Origin: Echinometra lucunter
Taxonomy: Eukaryota > Echinodermata > Echinoidea > Camarodonta > Echinometridae
Reading direction: 5' to 3'
Length of the DNA: 64,000 nucleotides
NCBI GenBank assembly: GCA_029962745.1
Contig: CM057151.1
Coordinates: 1-64,000 of the forward strand
Position 1 is the stretch's first letter. Each line of letters begins with the position of its first letter. The notes below the pieces were generated by a model. The model was not told the origin of the DNA. It saw only the letters and a list, made by a program, of their open reading frames with translations, and ran no database searches. This document shows positions 51,601 through 57,370 of this stretch, piece by piece. The translations under genes were made by a program, and so were the position numbers.

Positions 51601-54600
51601 GTCAATCAAAACCAAGGATTTTACTGAAATTGTCAGAGTCTGACAACTTGTCAGTGCTGACAACTTTCATGAAACTGCCCGGGTGTTTGGCTCTTTTAAA
51701 TACAGGATCATTAATTCGGGCCTCAGGAGGACTTTTTATCCTAATTATGTGCTGGATGAAATTCATGCTTTAAAATTTTTTCAAAAAATGAAAACCACTA
51801 AATTAAACTTGTGTCTCATCTCTACTTTAATTCATATTACATGTAATTTCATAATATCTACCAACATAATATTTAGTTGTTTTACAAAAAAAGTAATGTT
51901 AGAAGCTTGAAAACGTGCCCAAAGATACTTAAGATTGTAATCGATCATACTAGAAGCAAATCGATCGTAATAATATTTCAAATGATCACGTTTTTCTAGC
52001 CTTTCTAAGATATCACCGAACCCCAAACTGAACCAAAGTTCAAAAAAAAAAATTGCCGAACTGTGCCAAACCAAACTGAACCCGAACATGGCATTTGACT
52101 TACAGCACTCATCATATAACCTTGCACTTTTGTAGATATATACAGAGGAAAATTACTGACAATACTGAATAGGAAGTAGTGATCTCAGTCCAATTTCTTG
52201 GACAGAGGAGTAAAAGCAGCATCACCAGTGATCAGAATTTTTTTTTTCAAAACTCACTTGATCTAGATCATTTACATCCACTTGGAGGAATGGGTTTGAA
52301 ATAGGGTCTTATATCATCGTAGGTGTAAAAAGCAAATATTTTATTTACATCCTGAATTGAACATTTGAAGTAATACTTTGAGCAACCCTGACTTCACACT
52401 TCATTATGAGTGATGCTCTAGCAGAGAGTACAATATCCAGATCCAACTTTTGGTGGGGCCTGCTTTTGGTATAGAAAAAGAAATCTGCTGCACGGACATA
52501 CATGTACAGGCAACTAAACGTTATCCAGCCAGCCCAATCGCGTAGGTCTAGACGACACCTACCACCATGACCACAGTTAGGCGTAGCCTAGACCGAATTT
52601 TCTGTCTCAAGCTCATTAGCCTCTTATTTCAGTAGAGTCGGCGCTGACCCTACCTAAATACAAGGCTAACGAGCTAGAGAGAGAAAATTCGGTCTAGGGC
52701 CAGCGTAGCAGTAGCCGTAGCGTAAACATGATCTAGGCCCCACTCACACTAGTGCTCGGTTATATACTAACCTCGCACAACAGACGTGCTGTAACATGCA
52801 AATTGCTGACATTAGGAAAGTAGAGTGTTCTCTGTACCAGTTTACTGGGACAGAGGAGCAAGAGCTGTGTCATCACCAGTGATTCAAAATTCACTTATCT
52901 TAACAAGTCTAATCCACTTAACTTATACATGTACAAGTTTGTCTGAGATAAGCTTGTGGATCTACTCAATAGTAGTCATTGTGGGGCTGGGAAAAGCTTG
53001 TAGCTTTGGTGTGTATTCCCAGGCGTTTGGGCTTGGTAGAAAATCACACATGAGAGGAAAATAATTATTTAAAATTCAATTTTCAACTCTGAATCCCCAA
53101 ATGTGTGGCATATCAGTTGAAGAGTCCCTGATTCAGAAAAATCTTGACGATAAAATCATTTCCCCTCAGAATTTCTAATAAATCTACATCTTATTGGATT
53201 CGAATTGCATTGTCATTTGAAGAATCCAGGAAGAAAATTATCACTCTTCCAAGGAAAATATATGGTTTTGATTATTCCAAGTTGTGTTAACTGCGAAATG
53301 GGTTTAACCACCATCATGTCATGAGTGGCCGTAGCAAAGAGTGCTGTTGCTGCGCGAGGGAGAAGCAGCAATAACATGTATGATTACAACACCAACACCA
53401 ACATGAAATCATGAATTTCCCAATCCCTAGGGGCTGGTGTTGGTTAATGGGGAAATAACATGTAAGTCGTAAACACGAACCTTGATACATGGTTCAGCAG
53501 ACGACATTCAACACCAGAAAGCAACACTGACTACCGGAAATACGTCAAATCTTGCGAGGTCAATTCCAACACCAGCCTGATTTCAAGTTCGGTGTTATGG
53601 CTGGTGTTGGTCATGTTGGTGTTCTCACAACACCAACACCATGAACACCAGCCTCCAACATAGACCGAAGTGTTCTGTCTCTAACAGTCGCCGTTAGCCT
53701 CGTATTTTGGTAGGGTAGGCACTCCTCCTTTTTCATGTTTTTAGGTCTATATCTTCATCATGTTCATGGTCATGATGGTTCCCCCCCCCCCCCCCCCCCC
53801 CATCATGCCCATCTGCATATCTGTTTGCAAATTCTTGAAATTGCCCACTCAGGGAGCCATTGGTATGCTGAGCTGTGCAAATTTTTGTGAAATGCTGCCC
53901 TCTATAGTTGGAGATAGAAATCACTAAAATAATCAACAAATTCTTGGAAAATGTTTGCTTTTTACACCCAGTATGATAACATATCCTATTTTCATTCCAT
54001 TCCTTCAATTGGATCTAAATTATCTTCATCAAATGAATTTTGAGAAATCTTTTTCTGATCACTGCTCTTGTTCTTCTGTCCCAGAAATGTGACAGAGAAC
54101 ACTACTTTCCTATTGTCAGCAATTTCCACTGTACAGGCCTAATTCAGTGCAAGGTTATCTGATGATAACCTGGCATTCGTGCAAGTGGAAATTGCCTTTT
54201 GTCCCGAATTACAACCTGTCGGACACACAACAAATGGGTAGATTTTAGATATAGACTCTAGTTAACCAGTTAACTGTTAACTTGTTAGTCATGTTAGTTA
54301 CATTAGAATGACTCAATTAATGGGACTGGGGGCGGGGATAAGTAGATCTAGAGTCTAGAGTAGGCCTAGATAGAATCGTATACCCAGTTGTTGGGTGTCC
54401 GGACAGGTTCTGTATCCGGACAGTCGATTTTAACCAGCCAATTGAAAAAGTTCACAAGCAAATCTCTTAAATGTTTTAGCACAAAATGTTAGAAAATATT
54501 ATAGATAACAAATATTGATGATGATTAGCACAAATCAATGCATACTTAGCATAGTTTATGTTTAGTCCAAAGACAAAAAAGAAGGCTTCATTTTTGTTAC

Positions 54601-54816
54601 CCGTCCGGACACCCAACCCCCCATCCTACCCGGTAGGACCTACGGTACTTAAATCTGAGAATTTTATGCATTTCAACTCACTTCTATAAGCTGTTTCAGC
54701 CTAACTCTAGTTGCTGAAGGGCGTATAGAAAATACTAGTGGTTGATACTCATTATCGGTGAACAGAATGGTCGAATAGTGGACAACAGCTCCATTTTCGT
54801 GCTCCTCGTCCGCCAT
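30478..54816 (-). CDS. TERF2IP: RAP1 / TERF2IP telomere protein, complete 14-exon gene (678 aa)
   Basis: RAP1 is recruited to telomeres by TRF2 within shelterin and represses homology-directed repair at chromosome ends; it also has NF-kB and transcriptional roles in mammals. Exons (5' to 3' on the - strand): 54816-54682, 44767-44712, 43575-43471, 41117-41049, 40296-40188, 39325-39205, 37140-36982, 36628-35962, 35322-35222, 33774-33711, 33326-33199, 32766-32687, 32210-32087 and 30596-30478. They total 2037 nt with all phases consistent. Domains: BRCT ~15-98 (TILFTDNEYQPLVFSIRPS, GGGRVASR, LPSYIDDCI), Myb ~122-185 (YTEAEDEAILEYI, NKIWQRMEL, NHSWQSMRDRFLKKL), a low-complexity charged linker ~200-590 and the RCT TRF2-binding domain ~590-678 (ALYVHTGDITRVEEYL, PLWSSSQD). 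Human RAP1 is 399 aa; the extra length is nearly all linker. The start is the ATG at 54816 because the BRCT begins 15 residues later and no other in-frame ATG fits. Confidence 0.93.
30790..31540 (+). mobile_element. CR1/L2-type LINE 3' fragment in RAP1 intron 13
   Basis: Codes the end of a LINE reverse transcriptase (NDSKTEFFIA, IKNLGVIFDREM, SRLDYCNGLLSTIP, LQNWAARLIHQV, LLDSLHWLPVRHRIVFELLL) with one frameshift near 30905 and a stop at 31347-31349. The ending is an (AAT)n tail (31431-31540). Confidence 0.88.
31590..31850 (-). mobile_element. Fragment of the AGGTCA tandem-repeat family
   Basis: Reverse-strand units with TGACCTTTCAACC, CTAATCAGATTGTCTTCCTA and the ATGCCTTCGCCCACCGAGGT hairpin end at ~31848. 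In RAP1 intron 13. Confidence 0.6.
32087..32210 (-). CDS. TERF2IP: RAP1 exon 13 (RCT)
   Basis: Acceptor CTCTCTCTCACAG, donor GTAAGA. Codes TALYVHTGDITRVEEYLQFG, aligning with TQAFLKNSGELEATSAFLASG of the human RCT domain. Confidence 0.94.
32687..32766 (-). CDS. TERF2IP: RAP1 exon 12 (acidic, start of RCT region)
   Basis: Acceptor CCTTTTGTAG, donor GTAACC. Codes LDHEDHPSDNQAEEDSEDYI, like the acidic EEEE stretch just before the RCT domain of human RAP1. Confidence 0.87.
33199..33326 (-). CDS. TERF2IP: RAP1 exon 11
   Basis: Acceptor TTGTAATTATAG, donor GTGAGC. Codes TPLRRSGRGMEIVSDSSASD followed by DTASDVLPLKRTRHTSTP: basic clusters around an acidic/Ser stretch. Confidence 0.85.
33711..33774 (-). 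CDS. TERF2IP: RAP1 exon 10
   Basis: Acceptor AACTTTCCAG, donor GTGAAA. Codes TARKESQKKPRCTVDSSPHR. It accepts phase 1, matching every donor in the exon 9 array. Confidence 0.78.
34310..35250 (-). repeat. Tandem 54/51-bp coding-like repeats with nine splice donors after RAP1 exon 9
   Basis: Nine near-identical copies of the exon 9 end plus intron start. On the - strand each contains ACACCTGTTAAATCACCA, then CACAAATTAG followed by GTAAGC or GTAATC. Potential exon ends fall at 35222, 35168, 35117, 35063, 35009, 34490, 34436, 34385 and 34331. Spacings are 54, 51, 54, 54, (51 plus LINE), 54, 51 and 54, all multiples of three. The - strand frame stays open through every copy (module GNQHFSSLKTPVKSPHKL) until TAA near 34310, except where the LINE interrupts. 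Each module carries an SPHK/SPHR motif. Confidence 0.9.
34497..34958 (+). mobile_element. 5'-truncated CR1/L2-type LINE inside the RAP1 donor array
   Basis: An open frame at 34498-34836 codes the 3' end of a LINE reverse-transcriptase polyprotein (SLHWLQIHERIIFKVLLLVF, then YGDRAFSSLAPKLWNNLP), ending in TAG. A short 3' UTR follows with an AGCGCAATATAAATG-type tail and (ATT)n. Flanked by TATTTT direct repeats (34491-34496, 34959-34964). Opposite orientation to RAP1. Its frame has no visible damage, so the insertion looks fairly young. Confidence 0.85.
35222..35322 (-). CDS. TERF2IP: RAP1 exon 9 (followed by in-phase donor array)
   Basis: Acceptor TTTTTCTGTTAG, first donor GTAAGC at 35221. 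Codes SSKKDPSSPQEIVVVRLSSS, then KKRKTPVKSPHKL. KKRK is a likely nuclear localisation signal and SPHK is a CDK-type consensus. The 3' end of this exon is the template of the tandem repeats that follow, so the donor used in vivo is uncertain. Confidence 0.83.
35962..36628 (-). CDS. TERF2IP: RAP1 exon 8 (large linker exon)
   Basis: Acceptor TTTTTTTTCCAG, donor GTAACA. 667 nt code ~222 residues rich in Ser, Asp, Lys and Arg, with no stop. Includes basic patches (RRSTRQTNK, GGRRKGKK) that could act as nuclear localisation signals, and acidic DD/DG repeats. A long charged linker is typical of RAP1. Confidence 0.9.
36982..37140 (-). CDS. TERF2IP: RAP1 exon 7 (acidic linker)
   Basis: Acceptor CTTACTACTTACAG, donor GTGAGT. 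Codes an acidic, Ser/Thr-rich linker (EVTISQSSGEDIEGESTMKK, then SDTSSFDLDLYQAASADLK). Assigned by phase and splice sites. Confidence 0.85.
37165..37560 (+). mobile_element. Ty3/gypsy-like reverse-transcriptase fragment in RAP1 intron 6
   Basis: Codes VDIELTNEEPFFIRPYFATE, IEKELSKLGILEVGHQPYTS and PVFLLSKKN, the N-terminal part of an LTR-element reverse transcriptase, then frameshifts. Starts only ~25 bp from RAP1 exon 7, yet leaves its acceptor intact. Confidence 0.65.
38385..38650 (+). repeat. 38-bp minisatellite, exactly seven units
   Basis: Unit GGCATCGGTAATAGCACACA followed by TACCGTGACCAATAACTG; variants include CAGTAATAG and CCATGACC. In RAP1 intron 6. Confidence 0.95.
39205..39325 (-). 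CDS. TERF2IP: RAP1 exon 6 (Myb, second part)
   Basis: Acceptor CACCTACACAG, donor GTAAAT. Codes NHSWQSMRDRFLKKLEGRLE, matching QHSWQSLKDRYLKHLRG of human RAP1. Confidence 0.96.
39591..39817. mobile_element. hAT-like MITE with TCCTATT repeats in RAP1 intron 5
   Basis: Inverted ends CAGAGCTGCCAA/TTGGCAGCTCTG, flanked on both sides by AACTAG (39585-39590, 39818-39823). The inside carries nine or so AATCCTA(T/C)T motifs. The CAG terminus suggests hAT; only 6 of the expected 8 target bases match. Confidence 0.8.
40188..40296 (-). CDS. TERF2IP: RAP1 exon 5 (Myb, first part)
   Basis: Acceptor TATTCATACAG, donor GTAAGC. Codes RSSYTEAEDEAILEYIAKHP and NKIWQRMELMK, matching RIAFTDADDVAILTYVKEN..NALWKAMEK of human RAP1. 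Confidence 0.96.
40355..40439. repeat. Near-perfect 85-nt hairpin in RAP1 intron 4
   Basis: AAAACTGCTAGAAGCGTTTG at 40355 pairs with CAAACACTTCTAGCAGTTTT ending at 40439. Arms are ~40 nt with about five mismatches and a loop of a few bases. Could be a minimal MITE or a small-RNA precursor. Confidence 0.8.
41049..41117 (-). CDS. TERF2IP: RAP1 exon 4 (BRCT-Myb linker)
   Basis: Acceptor ATTTACTTAG, donor GTAGAG. Codes VNSLDEGKATGVTEVMVAGS. Low conservation; placed by position, phases (2 in, 2 out) and splice sites. Confidence 0.75.
41700..42370 (+). repeat. Degenerate ~75-110-bp tandem repeat in RAP1 intron 3
   Basis: About seven diverged units marked by GCATC(A/G)TCTTCAA.AGTTGCAAGA and GATTTAATTTACCTGAC.CA. 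Begins after a TATAAGGCGCACCCCC motif (~41657), so probably part of a decayed transposon. Confidence 0.65.
42590..42745. repeat. (ATTATC)n microsatellite
   Basis: Pure and interrupted ATTATC/ATTATT repeats in RAP1 intron 3; a smaller run lies at 42895-42975. Confidence 0.9.
43471..43575 (-). CDS. TERF2IP: RAP1 exon 3 (BRCT end)
   Basis: Acceptor TTTTTTTCTTCCGCAG, donor GTTTGT. Codes EYLLPSYIDDCIAANTLLDK, matching ISTQYILDCVERNERLELEAY of human RAP1. Confidence 0.93.
43787..44475 (-). mobile_element. Degenerate copy of the AGGTCA tandem-repeat family
   Basis: Reverse-strand units with GACCTTTGACCTTTGATC and AATTTAATCAGAT, ending in ATAATGCCTCTAGCACCAC at ~44470. In RAP1 intron 2. Confidence 0.55.
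44712..44767 (-). CDS. TERF2IP: RAP1 exon 2 (BRCT)
   Basis: Acceptor CTCTAACAG, donor GTGAGT. Codes GGGRVASRHDPSESNVI, matching the HGGGTVCRVQEPGAVLL segment of human RAP1. Confidence 0.92.
45057..45278 (+). repeat. Degenerate ~26-bp repeat, left of the LTR element
   Basis: Repeats of ATTATGACTAGCGACCCTCT. The same repeat resumes at 50411, so the LTR element landed inside it. Confidence 0.8.
45284..46488 (+). repeat. 5' LTR
   Basis: 1205 bp, begins TGTTACAAGTCATGTC and ends GGCTGTGACA (TG..CA), essentially identical to 49201-50405. The 60-70 aa open frame inside both LTRs is chance. Confidence 0.95.
46491..46507 (+). other. Primer-binding site resembling tRNA-Pro
   Basis: TGGGGGCTTGTCCGGGA starts two bases after the 5' LTR. 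From memory it differs at one base from the tRNA-Pro primer-binding site known in gammaretroviruses. Confidence 0.75.
46758..48946 (+). pseudogene. gag-protease-integrase(N) frame of the Gmr1-like element, with a gag frameshift
   Basis: Translation probably starts at the ATG at 46758 (MDLTKQLLDLGKELGLSGQG) but meets TAG at 46848. A one-base shift near 46838-46850 joins it to the 691-residue frame at 46871-48946. That frame holds a coiled Glu/Arg-rich start; a capsid (~60-220) whose second half (LKDLIVRQQFLDRCGPGMSV) resembles the SCAN domain; a CX2CX4HX4C zinc knuckle (~255, CFVCGKKGHLAKDC); a DTG protease motif (~384, DTGCSGVVV); and an HHCC integrase zinc finger (~620-660, HEGLMGGHQG to CQSCDVCQ). 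It then crosses the deletion junction out of frame. The element is therefore damaged twice. Confidence 0.85.
48893..48960 (+). pseudogene. RNase H tail of the Gmr1-like element, joined to integrase by a deletion
   Basis: In the frame +2 to the integrase frame, the codons read YRIEAIRGSENVGADFLSRI and end ...AR-TAA at 48958-48960. GSENVGADFLSR is the standard C-terminal end of gypsy RNase H. The junction lies at about 48893-48900. Confidence 0.82.
49201..50405 (+). repeat. 3' LTR
   Basis: Same 1205 bp as the 5' LTR. Preceded by a purine-rich tract (AGAAAGTGGGGGG, near 49185-49197) that is the likely plus-strand primer. Confidence 0.95.
50411..50650 (+). repeat. Degenerate ~26-bp repeat, right of the LTR element
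   Basis: Continues the array at 45057-45278 (GATTATGAAGAGCGGTCCTT, ATTATGAATAGCGACCCTC). A stray copy lies at 51276-51293. Confidence 0.8.
50651..51512. other. RAP1 intron 1 segment, nothing recognised
   Basis: No exon or clear repeat, except CACGAATGCCAGGTTATCAT (51397-51416), which recurs inverted at ~54160-54180. Confidence 0.45.
51513..51680. mobile_element. Palindromic MITE in RAP1 intron 1
   Basis: Left end GGGCACCATTTCATGAACGT, then TGTCAGCACTGACAAGTTGTCA-type arm; the right end is its inverse (ACTTTCATGAAACTGCCC). Arms ~40 bp, total 168 bp. Confidence 0.78.
52587..52698. mobile_element. Palindromic MITE in RAP1 intron 1
   Basis: CCTAGACCGAATTTTCTGTC at the left end is inverted at the right (ending AGAAAATTCGGTCTAGG); arms ~42 bp. 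A half copy (AGACCGAAGTGTTCTGTCTC) lies at 53663. Confidence 0.78.
53385..53660. repeat. ACACCAACACC/GGTGTTGGT repeat cluster
   Basis: Many direct and inverted copies of AACACCAACACC and GCTGGTGTTGGT; can fold into several hairpins. Confidence 0.65.
53781..53801. repeat. Poly(C) tract, 21 nt
   Basis: Uninterrupted C run in RAP1 intron 1. Confidence 0.9.
54682..54816 (-). CDS. TERF2IP: RAP1 exon 1 (start codon, first half of BRCT)
   Basis: ATG at 54816-54814 with donor GTGAGT after 45 codons. Codes MADEEHENGAVVHYSTILFT and FSIRPSATRVRLKQLIE, aligning with LFVRDDGSSMSFYVRPSPAKRRL of human RAP1. Confidence 0.93.
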
Positions 54817-55148
54817 GTTTTCATATTTCGCGCGATATAGTCTATAGACTCTATCTAGCCTATAGGCTAGGCTAGCTAGCGCCTAGATCTATGTTTGTTG
54901 TTGATTCGTGTTGAATGGCGATCAGTCAGTCTTGACTATTATCACCAACTAAGTTAGCTTCATTTTTGATGTTGATATTATTATTATTTCTTTTAAATAG
55001 CTTTGGTATTTTAAGAATAAATTCTATTGGCATCTCTTTTTTTTTCTATATATATTTTACTATGAACTATTATTATTATTATTATTATTTTCTTTTTTTA
55101 AAGATAAAGTAGTATCATGCCAGGTTGCCGAATCCTGCCGGTTCTCAG
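54817..55148 (-). promoter_or_regulatory. Upstream region of RAP1, cut short by the foldback element
   Basis: 332 bp lie between the RAP1 ATG and the near end of the foldback element; a 5' UTR and core promoter must lie here or inside that element. No TATA box is obvious. The start codon context AACATGGCGGAC resembles a YY1 site (core ATGGCGG), common at TATA-less metazoan promoters. The stretch 54830-54890 is rich in CTATAG/CTAG palindromes. The promoter call is inference. Confidence 0.4.
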
Positions 55149-57370
55149 GTAGGCAATATTTTGGAACAAGTAGCGGGCTGCGCACGGCACTACGTGAAGA
55201 AAATGTCGACTAGGTAAGACCGCCCCTAATGAATATGCATAAGTCCTTGGCGGCGCTCGGCTCACTGCATAGCTCTTCATCTGAATTAGATTCAAATTTC
55301 TTACCTGTTTGGCCTAGCATGGAAGTTTGAGGAACACGAAGAATGCAGCTTGGATTGGAACTAGTAAAATGCAAAAATTATTGATGCAAGTAATCGTATG
55401 AAGTATGACGTCAAAAAATACCATACAAACGATACCAATATTAGAACACGCAAGATTTGCGTTGGAACCATTCGGGAAACATGCACTGTCTCCAGTGGAG
55501 AGATGAATGGTTCAAAAATAATAGAGTCACAACAAAATAACCTAAAAGTTCAAATCTGCATTCTCCGTGATCCAAAATTTCTATCGCGGTATTGTATTGT
55601 TTTGACTACATAATATACTTTCATTGATTAATTGCATTTTACCTGTTCCAATCTGCATTTTGCAAGTTCCAAAATTCCTTTCTTCGCATTGTATTGATTC
55701 GACTATACTGTCTTGACTTCACACATGCCTCAATTTAGTTACTGCATTTTACCTGTTCCAATCTGCATTTTACAAGTTCCAAAACTTCTATCTTTGTATT
55801 GTATTCTTTAAACTATATAATATACTTTTATTGAGTTATTGCATTTTAACTGTTCCAATATGCATTCTATCTGTTCCGAAAATTCTTTCTTCGTACTGTA
55901 TTGATTCGACTTTACTGTCTTGACTTCACACTTGCCTCAATTTAGTTACTGCATTTTACCTCTTCCAATCTGCATTTTACAAGTTCCAAAACATCTATCT
56001 TTGTATTGTATTCTTTAAACTACATAATATACTTTTATTGAGTTATTGCATTTTAACTGTTCCAGTCTGCATTTTGCGTGCTCCAAAATTTCTTTCTTCG
56101 TATTGTATTGTTTCGACTATACTGTCTTGACTTCACACATGCCTCAATTTAGTTACTGCATTTTACCTGTTCCAATCTGCATTTTACAAGTTCCAAAACA
56201 CCTATCTTTGTATTGTATTCTTTAAACTATATAATATACTTTTATTGAGTTATTGCATTTTACCTGTTCCAATCTGCATTCTACCTGTTCCAATATTTCT
56301 TTCTTCCTATTGTATTGATTCGACTACACTGTATCAATGTCTTGAATTTACACTTGCCTCAATTTAGTTACTGCATTTTACCTGTTCCAATCTGCATTTT
56401 ACAAGTTCCACAACTTCTATCTTTGTATTGTATTCTTAAACTACATAATATACTTTCATTGAGTTATTGCATTTTAACTGTTCCAATCTGCATTTTACCT
56501 GTTCCAAAATTTCTTTCTTCGTATTGTATTGTTTCGACTATACTGTCTTGACTTCACACATGCCTCAATTTAGTTACTGCATTTTACCTCTTCCAATCTG
56601 CATTTTACAAGTTCCAAAACATCTATCTTTGTATTGTATTCTTTAAACTATATAATATACTTTTATTGAGTTATTGCATTTTACCTGTTCCAATGTGCAT
56701 TCTACCTGTTCCAATATTTCTTTCTTCCTATTGTATTGATTCGACTAGACTGTATCAATGTCTTGACTTTACACTTGCCTCAATTTAGTTACTGCATTCT
56801 ACCTGTTCCAATCTGCATTTTACAAGTTCCAAAACTTCTATCTTTGTATTGTATTGTTAAACTACATAATATACTTTCATTGAGTTATTGCATTTTAACT
56901 GTTCCAATCTGCATTTTACCTGTTCCAAAAATTCTTTCTTCGTACTGCATTGATTCGACTTTACTGACTTGACTTCACACTTGCCTCAATTTAGTTACTG
57001 CATTTTACCTCTTCCAATCTGCATTTTACAAGTTCCAAAACATCTATCTTTGTATTGTATTCTTTAAACTACATAATATACTTTTATTGAGTTATTGCAT
57101 TTTAACTGTTCCAGTCTGCATTTTGCGTGCTCCAAAATTTCTATCTTCGTATTGTATTGATTCGACTATACTTATATAAATGTTTTGACTTCGCACTTGC
57201 CTCAGTTTCGTTTCCCCATTTTAGCTGTCCCAGTCTGCATTTTGCGTGTTCCAAAATTTCTGTCTTTAATTGTTTTGCATTATTTTCACTAAAATCTAGC
57301 ATTTTACCTGTTCCAAGTTACGTCTTGCTAGTGTCAAGATTTCTATTTTCGTATCTTGTAACTTAGCGTA
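55149..57370 (+). repeat. Left arm of the foldback element
   Basis: Unique outer domain 55149-~55615, then about eight tandem units. The unit marker CTTGACTTCACAC recurs near 55711, 55920, 56127, 56340 (variant), 56548, 56762, 56969 and 57186, a period of 207-217 bp. Each unit contains shorter subrepeats of the type GCATTTTACCTGTTCCAATC. The innermost unit decays gradually; a remnant reappears at 57548-57590. Confidence 0.9.

Larger units (their letters stand above)
52140..54135. repeat. Three copies of a ~95-bp local repeat in RAP1 intron 1
   Basis: AAATTGCTGACA..AGGAAAGTAG, TTCTCTGT and GGGACAGAGGAGCAAGAGC occur at ~52795-52890 (+) and ~54045-54135 (-), with a more diverged copy at ~52145-52240 (+). 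The stretch also holds repeated ACACCAACACC motifs (53385-53660). Confidence 0.6.
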
